The notes under the pieces: model-generated
Databases searched by the model: none
What the model was told of the DNA's origin: nothing
What the model saw: only the letters and a program-made list of their open reading frames with translations
Assembly (NCBI GenBank): GCA_019661865.1
Contig: JAIFWJ010000007.1
Coordinates: 1 to 36,249 of the forward strand
DNA: 36,249 nt
Origin: Candidatus Parcubacteria bacterium
GTDB lineage: Bacteria > Patescibacteriota > Minisyncoccia > Phycocordibacterales > Zambryskibacteraceae
Direction of reading: 5' to 3'
Part shown: positions 1-8,163 of the stretch, in pieces
Layout: every line of letters starts with the position of its first letter
Numbering within the stretch: the first letter of the stretch is position 1
Position numbers and translations under genes: made by a program

Positions 1-196
1 GGCTGTAACTAGCATTCGTATCGAAGTATATTTCTGCAGAAGCACGGAGGCCCGAAAGTTGAGCCTTAACTTTAGCATCGTTACCCTTGCCTCTTGCAGT
101 GTTGAGCGATGCCAAGACTACAGAGGACAATATGCCGATGATTGCAATCACGACGAGGAGCTCGATAAGGGTGAAGCCTCTCTCTCTTTTAAGCAT
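1..196 (-). CDS. Type IV prepilin (pilin-like protein), 3' end cut by the window edge
   Basis: The reverse strand from an ATG at 196 reads MLKRERGFTLIELLVVIAII, followed by GILSSVVLASLNTARGKGND. This is a textbook class III prepilin leader: a short basic peptide, the G/F cleavage site for prepilin peptidase (after Gly7), then Phe+1, Glu+5 and the long hydrophobic alpha-1 helix that packs in the pilus core. About 65 codons are visible, ending in a region rich in Ala/Tyr (SAEIYFDTNASYS) typical of the post-helix segment. The C-terminal pilin head is outside the window, so major versus minor pilin cannot be decided. It lies downstream of pilC on the same strand, but has its own -10 box at 253-258 and a leader of roughly 50 nt, so it is probably transcribed separately and more strongly than the assembly genes. 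Confidence 0.93.
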   Translation of the reverse strand, partial: MLKRERGFTLIELLVVIAIIGILSSVVLASLNTARGKGNDAKVKAQLSGLRASAEIYFDTNASYS

Positions 197-201
197 AATT
201 T

Positions 202-258
202 AAGATTAATCTTTTTAACTTATAAATCCTATTCGAAATTAGGAATGGATATATTATA
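202..258 (-). promoter_or_regulatory. Prepilin promoter -10 and palindromic leader
   Basis: On the minus strand a perfect TATAAT lies at 258-253, preceded by no convincing -35. Downstream, the untranslated leader contains a 12-bp perfect palindrome AAGATTAATCTT (213-202), ending five bases before the prepilin ATG at 196. There is no Shine-Dalgarno. The palindrome could be a protein-binding site or a weak hairpin at the ribosome entry point; this is inference. Confidence 0.55.
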
Positions 259-303
259 CGCCTCGAGCCCAGAAGGAAGAAATAGATTGTGGATAACCTG
301 GGA

Positions 304-1512
304 CTAAGATCCCGCTGAATTAGCAATGTTGTAGATAGGTATGAGAACCGATGCCAAGAGAGTACCAACGCCGAGACCAAGAAATACGATCATGATCGGC
401 TCAATAAGAGAAACCAGAGTGTCAACCGCATTTATAACTTCTCGCTGATAGAAGCGTGCCATGGTCTTAAGAATAGATCCTAGCTCCCCTGTCTCCTCAC
501 CCACTCGGATCATTTGGAGAAGGATTCCTGGAATCTCTTCATACTGTGCTAGAGACTGTGAGAAAGAGCTTCCCCCTTTCACTGCTATAAGAGATTCCTC
601 TAGAATCTGGGCATAAACCTCATTACCCACCACCTGACCTGTGACCTCTATAGCACGAGTCATAGGGATGCCAGACTGGACCATGGTGTTCATGTTGTCT
701 GAGATGATGGAAAGATAAAGCTTCTTATAAAGGTCACCGACATACGGCACTTGGAGTTTAAAACGAGCAAGAGCGTGACCTCCTTCAGGAGTGCGAACGT
801 ATCTAAATGAGAAGAAACCCACCACCACAATAGCCGCTAGGAAGAGAATACCATAATGGATGAGCGCGTCAGAAATACCGAACACAATCTTGGTATAAAT
901 AGGTATCTCCTGACCAGATTCCTTAAGAATGACACTAATCTTAGGAATGATGACCGTAAACATTAGTATCATAACTGCGAAAAAGACGGTAATGACGAAG
1001 GCTGGATATATAAGAGCGTTCTTAGCCTTGGAAACTACTTCATAGTTACGATCCAGATAATCTGCTAGGTAGTTAAATGTATCATTCAACTTTCCAGTTT
1101 CTTCTCCTGCGCGCACCATGTTTATATAAAACTCCGAGAAGATGTCAGGATGCTTGGAAAGGGCTGCAGAGATTGAACTTCCCCCCTTAAGATCATCGGC
1201 AATTTCTACCAAACTTTTACGGAGATGAGTGTTCTCAACTTCAGCAGCAAGAAGAGAAAAAATCTTAAGAGCTGAAACCTGCGCTTCGAAGAGCGTTGCC
1301 ATCTGACGACTCAATATGACGATGTCTTTATTAGAAACCTTGGCTCCAAAGGAGAATTGCGAGAGCCAGGATTCTTGCTCGGCTGGGTCTATCTGGGCAA
1401 TAATAAGGCCTCTCTTCTGTAAACTCTCTATAGCAATATCTACAGAGATGGCGTCTATGGAGCCATCCTTGTGGGCACCGGAATTATCTATGGCCTTGTA
1501 GTTATAGAGCAT
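304..1512 (-). CDS. pilC: PilC, type IV pilus inner-membrane platform protein
   Basis: 402 aa, the usual size for the GspF/PilC family. PilC is the integral membrane platform on which the PilB and PilT ATPases act to add or remove pilin subunits. Two homologous cytoplasmic GspF domains are visible, each carrying the family signature GEETG (residues 137-141 and 338-342). Hydrophobic segments lie near 170-190, 220-236 and 368-392, matching the three-helix topology. The N-terminal YKAIDNSG start is also typical. It follows pilT by 10 bases and is the last gene before the prepilin, so it belongs to the response regulator-pilT-pilC transcription unit. No anomalous residues were noticed. Confidence 0.96.
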   Translation of the reverse strand: MLYNYKAIDNSGAHKDGSIDAISVDIAIESLQKRGLIIAQIDPAEQESWLSQFSFGAKVSNKDIVILSRQMATLFEAQVSALKIFSLLAAEVENTHLRKSLVEIADDLKGGSSISAALSKHPDIFSEFYINMVRAGEETGKLNDTFNYLADYLDRNYEVVSKAKNALIYPAFVITVFFAVMILMFTVIIPKISVILKESGQEIPIYTKIVFGISDALIHYGILFLAAIVVVGFFSFRYVRTPEGGHALARFKLQVPYVGDLYKKLYLSIISDNMNTMVQSGIPMTRAIEVTGQVVGNEVYAQILEESLIAVKGGSSFSQSLAQYEEIPGILLQMIRVGEETGELGSILKTMARFYQREVINAVDTLVSLIEPIMIVFLGLGVGTLLASVLIPIYNIANSAGS

Positions 1513-1522
1513 AAGTTCAGAG

Positions 1523-2584
1523 TTAAATCATCCTTTCCAATACTCGAGGATTAGTCGAATAGAGAAAAGCATTCTCTGCAGTGATCTCTCCGTCTTTAAC
1601 GAGCTTAGCCAGAGAGCGGTTCAGATCTATCATCCCCTCTTCTGAAGAAGTTTCTATAACCGATGCAATTTCCTGAGTCCTCTTCTCACGGATAAGATTC
1701 GAGACAGCGTTGTTATTTATCAGAAGTTCATATGCAGGTATAAGTCCTCCAGAAATGCGAGGTATAAGGCGCTGAGAGAATATGCCCAGAAGAGAGCCCG
1801 AGAGCTGGATTCTAATCTGGTCTTGTCCTTCTGCAGCGAAGGAGTCGATGATACGGTCGACCGACTGAGCGGCGGTGTTGGTGTGGAGAGTAGAGAAGAT
1901 GAGGTGACCTGTCTCGGCGGCAGTTACAGCAGTAGAGACTGTCTCTGGGTCACGCATTTCTCCCACCATGATAACATCGGCGTCTTGTCTGAAGACTCCC
2001 CAGAGTGCGGTGTGGAAGTCTGGAGTGTCAGTCTTGATCTCACGCTGGTCGATGATAGCTTTCTTCGGTTCGAAAATGTACTCGATAGGATCTTCGATGG
2101 TTATAATGTGCTCGAGTCTCTCACTGTTTATAACATCTATCATGGTTGCAAGTGTGGTGGACTTACCTTGCCCCGCTGGACCCACTACCAGGAAGAACCC
2201 CTGCTGACGCTTAGCAAATGTCTCAAGTATGGGAGGAAGATTAAGTTCGGCGAAACTCCTAATGTCTGATGGTATGAGGCGTAGTGCAATGTTTAACTTG
2301 CCTAGCCCGATAAATGCATTACCTCTAAATCTCCCCACATCCTTCCTACCGTAGCCGAAGTTAACTTCTTTAAAATCTTCAAACTCTTTCTTATTTGTCG
2401 GAGAAAGGAAAACATCTAGAAGGCCCTGTAGATCGTCCTTATTAAGAATAGGTTCCTTAACAAGTGGTATGAGAAATCCAGATACGCGTATTACTGGCGG
2501 TCGACCCTCTGCCAAGTGGAGGTCTGATGCTCCTTCCTTAACCACGATCTCTATTAAGTGCTGAAGTAAAGTCTGAGATGACAT
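1523..2584 (-). CDS. pilT: PilT, twitching motility retraction ATPase
   Basis: 353 aa secretion-type hexameric ATPase that powers pilus retraction, needed for twitching and for DNA uptake. Visible motifs: N-terminal ASDLHLAEGRPP (19-30), Walker A GPAGQGKST (135-143), Asp box ITIEDPIEYIF (161-171), Walker B DADVIMVGEMRD (201-212) and His box TGHLIFSTLHT (225-235). The C-terminal stretch AVSNLIREKR is the PilT-specific AIRNLIRE-like motif, which separates it from PilB. The Walker A has Ala/Gln where most homologues have Thr/Ser (GPTGSGKST), an unusual but still P-loop-compatible form. The ATG is one base after the response-regulator stop, so the two are probably translationally coupled. Confidence 0.96.
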   Translation of the reverse strand: MSSQTLLQHLIEIVVKEGASDLHLAEGRPPVIRVSGFLIPLVKEPILNKDDLQGLLDVFLSPTNKKEFEDFKEVNFGYGRKDVGRFRGNAFIGLGKLNIALRLIPSDIRSFAELNLPPILETFAKRQQGFFLVVGPAGQGKSTTLATMIDVINSERLEHIITIEDPIEYIFEPKKAIIDQREIKTDTPDFHTALWGVFRQDADVIMVGEMRDPETVSTAVTAAETGHLIFSTLHTNTAAQSVDRIIDSFAAEGQDQIRIQLSGSLLGIFSQRLIPRISGGLIPAYELLINNNAVSNLIREKRTQEIASVIETSSEEGMIDLNRSLAKLVKDGEITAENAFLYSTNPRVLERMI

Positions 2585-2585
2585 A

Positions 2586-2975
2586 TTATTTTGTATGTTG
2601 ATCGGCTATACGAACAATTTCTTCTACCACCTCGGATGGAACTGTCGTTGCCTTTACAATATAACCTTCAACACCAAGAGATTTTGCCTTCTCTACTGTT
2701 TCTGGTTTGCTTTCGTTTGTAAGCATGACAATGATCGCATTTGGTGCGAGATTTTCCTTACGGATCGTCTCCACCAACTCTAAACCATCCATCTTTGGCA
2801 TGATAATATCACAGACAAGCACATCTGGCGTCTGTCCTCCACGCAGTTTCTCCAGAGTTTCTTGGCCAGAAGTGGCAATGTCTGGAGTAATCTTAAGACC
2901 TTCGAACTTTTTGCGGTACATTTCAAGCAGGAACTTGTCGTCATCAACTATGAGTACGGTATATGCTTTATTCAT
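2586..2975 (-). CDS. Single-domain response regulator (CheY-like receiver) in the pilus cluster
   Basis: 129 aa consisting only of a receiver domain. The acidic pair is D11/D12 in LIVDDDKF, the phospho-acceptor is Asp56 in CDIIMPKMDG, the conserved Thr is T86 (VMLTNES) and the conserved Lys is K108 (GYIVKAT). No output domain follows, so it acts, if phosphorylated, by protein-protein contact. Its place between pilB and pilT suggests it tunes pilus extension or retraction, much as PilG/PilH do in Pseudomonas; this is inference from context. No histidine kinase is present in the window. A TATAAT ends 7 nt before the ATG (2988-2983), so it heads an internal transcription unit. Confidence 0.9.
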   Translation of the reverse strand: MNKAYTVLIVDDDKFLLEMYRKKFEGLKITPDIATSGQETLEKLRGGQTPDVLVCDIIMPKMDGLELVETIRKENLAPNAIIVMLTNESKPETVEKAKSLGVEGYIVKATTVPSEVVEEIVRIADQHTK

Positions 2976-2982
2976 GAACTTT

Positions 2983-2988
2983 ATTATA
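2983..2988 (-). promoter_or_regulatory. Internal -10 box for response regulator-pilT-pilC
   Basis: Perfect TATAAT on the minus strand, overlapping the last codons of pilB and separated from the response-regulator ATG (2975) by 7 bases. This predicts a nearly leaderless mRNA and lets the retraction genes be expressed apart from pilB. Confidence 0.55.
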
Positions 2989-4711
2989 ACGCATTCACTT
3001 CTTCGAATGGAATTACTCGTTTAAAGGCCTTAAGAATGGCATCCTCTTTCATCCTGAGCATGCCTTTAGCGCGTACTAACTTCTGAAGGTCCACTTCTGA
3101 GGCACCTTTCAGAATGATAGTTTCTATATCTTTATCCATATGCAAGAGTTCCATGACTGCAGTTCTACCCGATGTGCCATTTAGACAATCTGGAGTTGGA
3201 GAAATCTTGTACATTTCTTTCCCGAACTTAATGGCCTTCCTAAATTCTGGTGGCAGGTCTGAAAACTCCTTTTCCACCATAGCTTCGAGAGATCCGTCGA
3301 GTGGTACAGGAGTTCCCGCACCAGGACAGAGAGTCTTCACCAGACGCTGAGCAATGGCGAGGATCAGCGTTGGAGCGATGAGGTATGGGTCCACACCCAT
3401 GTCGATGAGACGCGGGATAACACCCACAGCATTGTTCGTGTGGATGGTCGACAAGACCAAGTGACCAGTCAGGGCAGCTTGTATGGCTAGCTGAGCGGTC
3501 TCCTTGTCTCGGATCTCACCGACCATAATGATGTCAGGGTCTTGACGCAGGGTCGTGCGGAGACCCGTTGCGAAGGTGTAATCAATCTCAGGATGCACTT
3601 GAGATTGTGAGACTCCGTCCATGTTGTACTCCACTGGATCTTCGAGCGAGAGTACGTTTTTATGATCACGGTCTACTTCATTAAGCATGGAGTAGAGAGT
3701 AGTGGACTTACCAGACCCAGTAGGACCTGATATAAGAATTAATCCGTAAGGACGCTTTATAGCCTCCTTGATGAGTTCGTAGTGTGATTCAGACAGACCC
3801 ATATCAGTAAGCTTCCTCACAGACCTACTCTGATCTAGGATTCTCATCACGATCTTCTCACCGTAGTAAGTTGGAAAGGTGGAAACACGGAAGTCTATCT
3901 TCCTGTTCTCAATAGTGGCAGAGAAGCGACCGTCTTGTGGCTTGCGCTTTTCGTCGAGGCGCATATTACAAAGAATTTTTATACGAGCCACCACGGCAGA
4001 GTGAACCTTGTTCGGTAGGGTAAGTGATGTATTAAGTACACCATCGACACGGAACCTGACACGCACATTCTCTCGCATAGGTTCGATGTGGATGTCTGAT
4101 GCATTGCCATCTGAGGCGTAACTAAGTATGGTGGCCACAATCTTCGTTACCGGAGCATCCTCGACAATCTTGGTTTCGTCTACCTTTTCCTCACCTTCTT
4201 TCTTATCACCCTTTTGGGCCTGGGCGGCTATACTAGTAGAAAGTTCTGTTTCGAGTTCTGAGAGTGCCTTAGTTACGTCTCCTGAGAGAGACTTGTAGAG
4301 TTCCACCACTCTCTCATAATCCTCACGAGTAATGAGGAAGACCTTATAAGGCATGCCGACCTTCGAAGAAATGAAGTTCAATGCGTCTCTACCTTCCAGA
4401 TCATTTGGATCCACAATTCCCACCTCAAGCACTCCTTCCTTAATTCCTAAAGGGACCAGGTGGTAATGTTCTGCCGACTCACGAGGAATATACTCAAGAA
4501 TCTTTCCAGGAATATTTAAGTTACTTTTAAGGGCACGCGTGGGTATGGAAAGTTCTTCTCCCTTACCCTTGAGAATTTCTTCAGGAGGAACACCCTTAGA
4601 GACTAAGACTTGTTCTAGGGAGAGACCTGTGCGTTCGGATTCGGCAGTGATTTGGGGGATGTCCTCGGCATTAATTATTTTTCTATCCGCAAGTACATCT
4701 AGGATACTCAT
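2984..4711 (-). CDS. pilB: PilB, type IV pilus extension ATPase
   Basis: 575 aa GspE/PulE-type ATPase that drives pilin polymerisation. An N-terminal MshEN/GspE-N region covers about residues 1-140, a charged linker 160-185, then the N2D domain with SDIHIEPM (205-212). Walker A is GPTGSGKST (329-337), Asp box LSLEDPVEY (354-362), Walker B DPDIIMVGEIRD (391-402), His box TGHLVLSTIHTN (415-426). The zinc-binding CxxC...CxxC insert usual in PilB is degenerate: only C462 (LCPGAG) and C509 (DCLNGTSGR) remain, so zinc binding is probably lost. The start overlaps the stop of the upstream small gene (ATGA), indicating coupling. Next comes the response regulator. Confidence 0.96.
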   Translation of the reverse strand: MSILDVLADRKIINAEDIPQITAESERTGLSLEQVLVSKGVPPEEILKGKGEELSIPTRALKSNLNIPGKILEYIPRESAEHYHLVPLGIKEGVLEVGIVDPNDLEGRDALNFISSKVGMPYKVFLITREDYERVVELYKSLSGDVTKALSELETELSTSIAAQAQKGDKKEGEEKVDETKIVEDAPVTKIVATILSYASDGNASDIHIEPMRENVRVRFRVDGVLNTSLTLPNKVHSAVVARIKILCNMRLDEKRKPQDGRFSATIENRKIDFRVSTFPTYYGEKIVMRILDQSRSVRKLTDMGLSESHYELIKEAIKRPYGLILISGPTGSGKSTTLYSMLNEVDRDHKNVLSLEDPVEYNMDGVSQSQVHPEIDYTFATGLRTTLRQDPDIIMVGEIRDKETAQLAIQAALTGHLVLSTIHTNNAVGVIPRLIDMGVDPYLIAPTLILAIAQRLVKTLCPGAGTPVPLDGSLEAMVEKEFSDLPPEFRKAIKFGKEMYKISPTPDCLNGTSGRTAVMELLHMDKDIETIILKGASEVDLQKLVRAKGMLRMKEDAILKAFKRVIPFEEVNAL

Positions 4712-5001
4712 GGGGTAATTCTATCAAAAGGATTATTTCTTCCGACGGGTTGACTGGTGACTGGTACACCCAGAGCAGTAAAGTCGATGAGAGCTCTGTA
4801 GTTAGAATCACTGAAGAGTGAAGTGTCTAATGTCACTGACTGGAAACCGCTATACAAGTCGACAACTGTCTTTCCTACTCCCTCGGCCGTCACATCATTC
4901 TGAGTAACATCACTTTGGAAAAATGTTTTGTAACTAAACACCACTATCACCACCAGTATGACCGTTATGATTATTCCTGCGTTGTTTTGAAAAGATTTCA
5001 T
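4708..5001 (-). CDS. Small membrane-anchored pilus assembly protein (PilP-like position)
   Basis: 97 aa with a short cytoplasmic start, one transmembrane helix at about residues 8-28, and a periplasm-side segment ending GRNNPFDRITP. The RNNPF end resembles the (G)RxNPF motif found in PilP-like and PilO-associated proteins, and the gene lies directly after pilO and overlaps pilB by 4 bases. I infer a structural part of the PilMNO(P) inner-membrane subcomplex. It lacks a lipoprotein signal and the PilP beta domain, so it is not a true PilP. Family assignment is uncertain; the position in the operon is the main support. Confidence 0.8.
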   Translation of the reverse strand: MKSFQNNAGIIITVILVVIVVFSYKTFFQSDVTQNDVTAEGVGKTVVDLYSGFQSVTLDTSLFSDSNYRALIDFTALGVPVTSQPVGRNNPFDRITP

Positions 5002-5006
5002 ATTAC

Positions 5007-5543
5007 TTATTTAACCCAATAGGTTTTTACTGATAGGCTGTACTGATTCACACCCGTATCGCTAGCAGAAAAGTTCACTATGGTGACATCCACAAGGCGC
5101 AGACTCTTCTCTAGATCATCAAGAAACCTTCGGAAATTATCATAAGTAGCGACGATGCTGAATTCCACTTGGGTGGTCTCGTAAGTATTACTTGAAGGCT
5201 GGACGATGGTGGCACTCTGATCACCTCCTTCTGCGGTTCTAATACTCCTTATGGTTATGCCGTATCTAGAGGCAATGTTATCGAGAGCCACTGCAAGTTT
5301 AACAGTGTCGGTGTTGTTCGGAAGGGCGGTGTTTAGTCTGGTGATTTCGTTTGGAGAGATACTCTTAAACTTACTCTGAAGATTACTTCTCTTTTCATCT
5401 AGAGCTGAGACACTTCCTAAGACGTCATCATACTGACTCTTCTCGGCCTGAAGAACTTTAACCTTCTGATATTCCGGATCGATAAATGTGTAGAAGAGAC
5501 CGGCAGAAATGAGAAGAAGGACGATGGCTGAAGAGTTTTTCAT
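5007..5543 (-). CDS. pilO: PilO, type IV pilus inner-membrane alignment protein
   Basis: 178 aa: a single N-terminal membrane helix (residues 5-20, SAIVLLLISAGLFYTFI), a coiled-coil stretch at about 26-65 and a C-terminal ferredoxin-like domain ending TYWVK. This is the standard PilO build; PilO pairs with PilN to link the cytoplasmic PilM ring to the periplasm. Phrases such as LPNNTDTVKLAVALDNIASRYG match the conserved PilO linker between coil and domain. It follows pilN by 12 bases. No cysteines are present in the periplasmic domain. Confidence 0.88.
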   Translation of the reverse strand: MKNSSAIVLLLISAGLFYTFIDPEYQKVKVLQAEKSQYDDVLGSVSALDEKRSNLQSKFKSISPNEITRLNTALPNNTDTVKLAVALDNIASRYGITIRSIRTAEGGDQSATIVQPSSNTYETTQVEFSIVATYDNFRRFLDDLEKSLRLVDVTIVNFSASDTGVNQYSLSVKTYWVK

Positions 5544-5555
5544 ATTTTTTTCATA

Positions 5556-6260
5556 TTAGTGGGTGGTTGTTTTAGATGTAGAAGAGGTCTTTAAAGTGCT
5601 CGTGGCGGTAGATGTGGCTACAAAGGGTGAAGTAGAGGATGTAGAGATATTTGGAGTTGTGGTTTGTGGAGAAATTCGGCCTGGCTGTAAGGTAACTAAT
5701 GAAGAATCTATATCAGCGCTAAAAACGAAGGTGACATTACCTCTCTCATCTAGAGAAAGATCAGAGAAAATCACGTTTTTAAGGTAATTACTCTTATTAA
5801 AGATATCTGACTGCTGTGCTACCGATGCGTAACCTCGTGCCAAGCCTCTCATCTGGAGTTTAATCTGGCCATTGGTGGTATTGTATCCAAAGTCAGTGAA
5901 GCGCACAGTCCTCAAAGTGTTGGCCTCCAAGAATTCAAACAGTTTGGAAACAACAGTATGTCTACCCAGAAGTTGTTTTACCGATACTATACGTGTATTT
6001 AAACGAGAAAGATCTTTAATAGAGTCTAGCTGAAGAGAAGCTTGGGCGGAATCAAGCTCTGCACCCTTTTTACCTATCTCAGAACTAAGATAAAACTTGT
6101 ACCCAAAGACTCCGAGTGACGCAAGCACAGCTAAAGTAAATACAAGACCGCCGATAAATCCTAAGAGGGACCCCTGTTTATGAGGTCTTAGACTATTGAG
6201 TGTAGCGCTGGAGGCTAAAGGCCCCTTAGGAATGAAAGATGATTGAAATTTCGGATCCAT
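5556..6260 (-). CDS. pilN: PilN, type IV pilus assembly protein with Ser/Thr tail
   Basis: 234 aa. Residues 1-30 are cytoplasmic, one membrane helix covers about 32-58 (GSLLGFIGGLVFTLAVLASL), and the periplasmic part has a short coil and the RLNTRIVSVKQLLGRHTVVSKLFEFLE segment typical of PilN in this group (helical linker then ferredoxin-like fold). From about residue 198 the protein ends in a low-complexity Ser/Thr tail (SSTSPFVATSTATSTLKTSS), which is not part of the usual PilN fold and could be a flexible spacer or surface-exposed, possibly glycosylated, segment (inference). The canonical N-terminal INLLP motif that binds PilM is not seen; the start is MDPKFQSSF. A TATAAT ends 8 nt before the ATG. 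Confidence 0.85.
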   Translation of the reverse strand: MDPKFQSSFIPKGPLASSATLNSLRPHKQGSLLGFIGGLVFTLAVLASLGVFGYKFYLSSEIGKKGAELDSAQASLQLDSIKDLSRLNTRIVSVKQLLGRHTVVSKLFEFLEANTLRTVRFTDFGYNTTNGQIKLQMRGLARGYASVAQQSDIFNKSNYLKNVIFSDLSLDERGNVTFVFSADIDSSLVTLQPGRISPQTTTPNISTSSTSPFVATSTATSTLKTSSTSKTTTH

Positions 6261-6268
6261 CTGCTGGA

Positions 6269-6274
6269 ATTATA
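6269..6274 (-). promoter_or_regulatory. pilN -10 box
   Basis: Perfect TATAAT on the minus strand, 8 bases before the pilN ATG at 6260, in the 60-base gap after pilM. It predicts a very short leader and a separate transcript for pilNO-pilB. No consensus -35 was seen. Confidence 0.5.
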
Positions 6275-6320
6275 AGTCTAAAAAGCGTTTTGCGAAAGGC
6301 GGACTAGAGTAATGTGTGGA

Positions 6321-7433
6321 CTATTCCTCTTCGGAGAGTCGCCTTAGGGCCAGGCCCACAGCAACAGCGAACTCTGGACCGGTATCTCGAAGAACTTCTT
6401 CAATAAATGCAGGCGCGGAGAGTTTAGAAAATGGATTTCCCGCAAATGTTTCTATCTTTAGCGAGTTTTGGGCGATAGGAGCAAGACCCTTAAGCGCCGC
6501 TCCCCCTCCTACCAGTATGGCTTTAGATATAGGCTTATTATATTTCTTCTCGAAGGAGAGGATTATGCGATTCGCCTCTGAGAAAATGTACTCCAGGATT
6601 AAGTTAATAATCTCAAGAAGAGTTTTATCTTCCCCAGAGGCGCCCACTCGCCTCTTCATTACCTCTGCATCCTGGACAGATATGCCTAAGGACTTAGAAA
6701 TGGTCTGGGTTATGTCCTGAGCACCACGGTTTATAGTATGAGAGGTCTTAACGATCCCACGCTCCACAATGTAAAGCTTGGTGGAAGCTGCACCCATATC
6801 CATAATGAGAACTGGCTTAATCGATTCATCCAGAATGGCTCGCATAGAGCTAAATATCTCTATTTCGAAGAAACCTGCATCGAGATGCGACCGCTCTACA
6901 ATATCCTTATACCTGGCAATGGTCTCGTTGTGTATGGCCACCACTAGAATGTCTACCTTGGGGATATTGGGCACTCCAACTTTCCTAGCCTCTTCCTCTT
7001 CAAGACTAGGTCGAGTGTCAGACTTGGGGATCACAGACCAGTCGAGCATCACTTCAGTTATGGGCACGGGTATATACTTTCTCGCCTCAATGGGTACCAT
7101 AACTGCAAGCTGCTTCGGACTTACTGCAGGCATCTCGATTACAGACATAAGCGATGATCCGAAGGGTATGGATATGCCACACATGGCAGTGGTGACTGAG
7201 ACTTCCTTCTCATTCATAAGATTAACAAGCGCTTCAGCCACCTTTTCTTGGGGAAGAACTGTGGCCTGGCCTATGGTGGCGTTACCGTAGGGACCAAGAG
7301 CAAGTTCTCCATAGGTCTCGAGTACCGCTTGGCCATTTTTCTTCCTGATTTGGACAACCTTTATGGCAGAAGAGCCGATATCCACACCTAAAACTGAGTT
7401 TTCTTCCTTGCTAAACAGAGACAGAAAGGACAT
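6321..7433 (-). CDS. pilM: PilM, actin-like cytoplasmic type IV pilus assembly ATPase
   Basis: 370 aa member of the FtsA/MreB/PilM actin-like family; it forms a cytoplasmic ring that binds the PilN N-terminus. Nucleotide-binding elements: phosphate-1 GVDIGSSAIKVVQI (18-31), phosphate-2 LIMDMGAASTKLYIV near 210-225, and the adenosine motif AILVGGGAALKGL near 310-322. The inserted 1C region contains EARKYIPVPITEVMLDW, a very characteristic PilM stretch. It is the first gene of the pilus cluster on this strand and has its own promoter, divergent from comF. No deviation in key residues was noticed. Confidence 0.96.
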   Translation of the reverse strand: MSFLSLFSKEENSVLGVDIGSSAIKVVQIRKKNGQAVLETYGELALGPYGNATIGQATVLPQEKVAEALVNLMNEKEVSVTTAMCGISIPFGSSLMSVIEMPAVSPKQLAVMVPIEARKYIPVPITEVMLDWSVIPKSDTRPSLEEEEARKVGVPNIPKVDILVVAIHNETIARYKDIVERSHLDAGFFEIEIFSSMRAILDESIKPVLIMDMGAASTKLYIVERGIVKTSHTINRGAQDITQTISKSLGISVQDAEVMKRRVGASGEDKTLLEIINLILEYIFSEANRIILSFEKKYNKPISKAILVGGGAALKGLAPIAQNSLKIETFAGNPFSKLSAPAFIEEVLRDTGPEFAVAVGLALRRLSEEE

Positions 7434-7439
7434 CGCTAA

Positions 7440-7481
7440 ATTATAACCTGATTTCGGCTTAAATTGTCTTAAAATAGATAT
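7440..7481. promoter_or_regulatory. Divergent leaderless promoters of pilM and comF
   Basis: Minus strand: AAGACA (7469-7464), 18-bp spacer, TATAAT (7445-7440), then 6 bases and the pilM ATG at 7433. Plus strand: TAAAAT (7470-7475), then 6 bases and the comF ATG at 7482. The comF -10 abuts and overlaps the pilM -35 area, so the two genes compete for or share polymerase binding. Both spacings predict transcription starting at or next to the start codon. Confidence 0.65.
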
Positions 7482-8126
7482 ATGCTGGTAAAATTACGAG
7501 ACATCTTCCTTGATTTCCTCTTTCCTAAAGGTGAAGCTCTTTTAAATCTTGAATCTTTAAGCTCTGGAGACATCCTTAAAACACTTCCTTCTCCAGAAGA
7601 AGATACTGATGAGGTCATAACTCTATTCAGTTATAAAGACGAGAGAGTTAAATCCTTGATTTGGGAGTTGAAATATAAAGGCCAGAGAGAAATTGCTCAC
7701 ACTCTGGCTGAGATTATCTTCGATGTGCTTAAGCACGAACTCCTTGAGCGATCATTTACAGAAAATTTCAAGGATCCACTCCTCATACCAGTACCCACAT
7801 CTGAGTCAAGGCGCAGAGAAAGAGGTTTTAATCAGATTGAGATACTTTGTGAGGAAGTTAAGAAGCTCGATACTGAAAATATACTTACATATGAAAAAAA
7901 CATTTTATTTAAAACTCATCACACTGAAAGCCAGACTCAAACGCACACAAGGAATGAACGCATGAAAAATATTCAGAACTCCATGGAAGCTCACACTACT
8001 CTAAAGAATACTTGCGCAGTGGTCTTAGACGATGTGTTTACCACTGGAGCTACGATGCATGAGGCCAAGAGAGCTCTTAAAGAAGCTGGGATAAAGAAAA
8101 TACTTTGTATCGCAATTGCTCACTAA
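7482..8126 (+). CDS. comF: ComF family phosphoribosyltransferase-like competence protein
   Basis: 214 aa. The C-terminal half is a type I phosphoribosyltransferase fold with the PRPP-binding motif AVVLDDVFTTGATMHEA (179-195) and the ComF-specific segment LIPVPTSESRRRERGFNQIE (101-120). ComF is needed for DNA uptake in naturally competent bacteria, where it works with the ComFA helicase. The N-terminal four-cysteine zinc finger of typical ComF is absent; residues 1-50 have no cysteines (MLVKLRDIFLDFLFPKGEAL keeps the following helix). The location next to the pilus genes fits a role in uptake of DNA. Translation probably starts on a leaderless mRNA. Confidence 0.92.
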   Translation: MLVKLRDIFLDFLFPKGEALLNLESLSSGDILKTLPSPEEDTDEVITLFSYKDERVKSLIWELKYKGQREIAHTLAEIIFDVLKHELLERSFTENFKDPLLIPVPTSESRRRERGFNQIEILCEEVKKLDTENILTYEKNILFKTHHTESQTQTHTRNERMKNIQNSMEAHTTLKNTCAVVLDDVFTTGATMHEAKRALKEAGIKKILCIAIAH

Positions 8127-8163
8127 CAAATCTAAAGATTCTTATAAATATTTAAGTAAGTAT

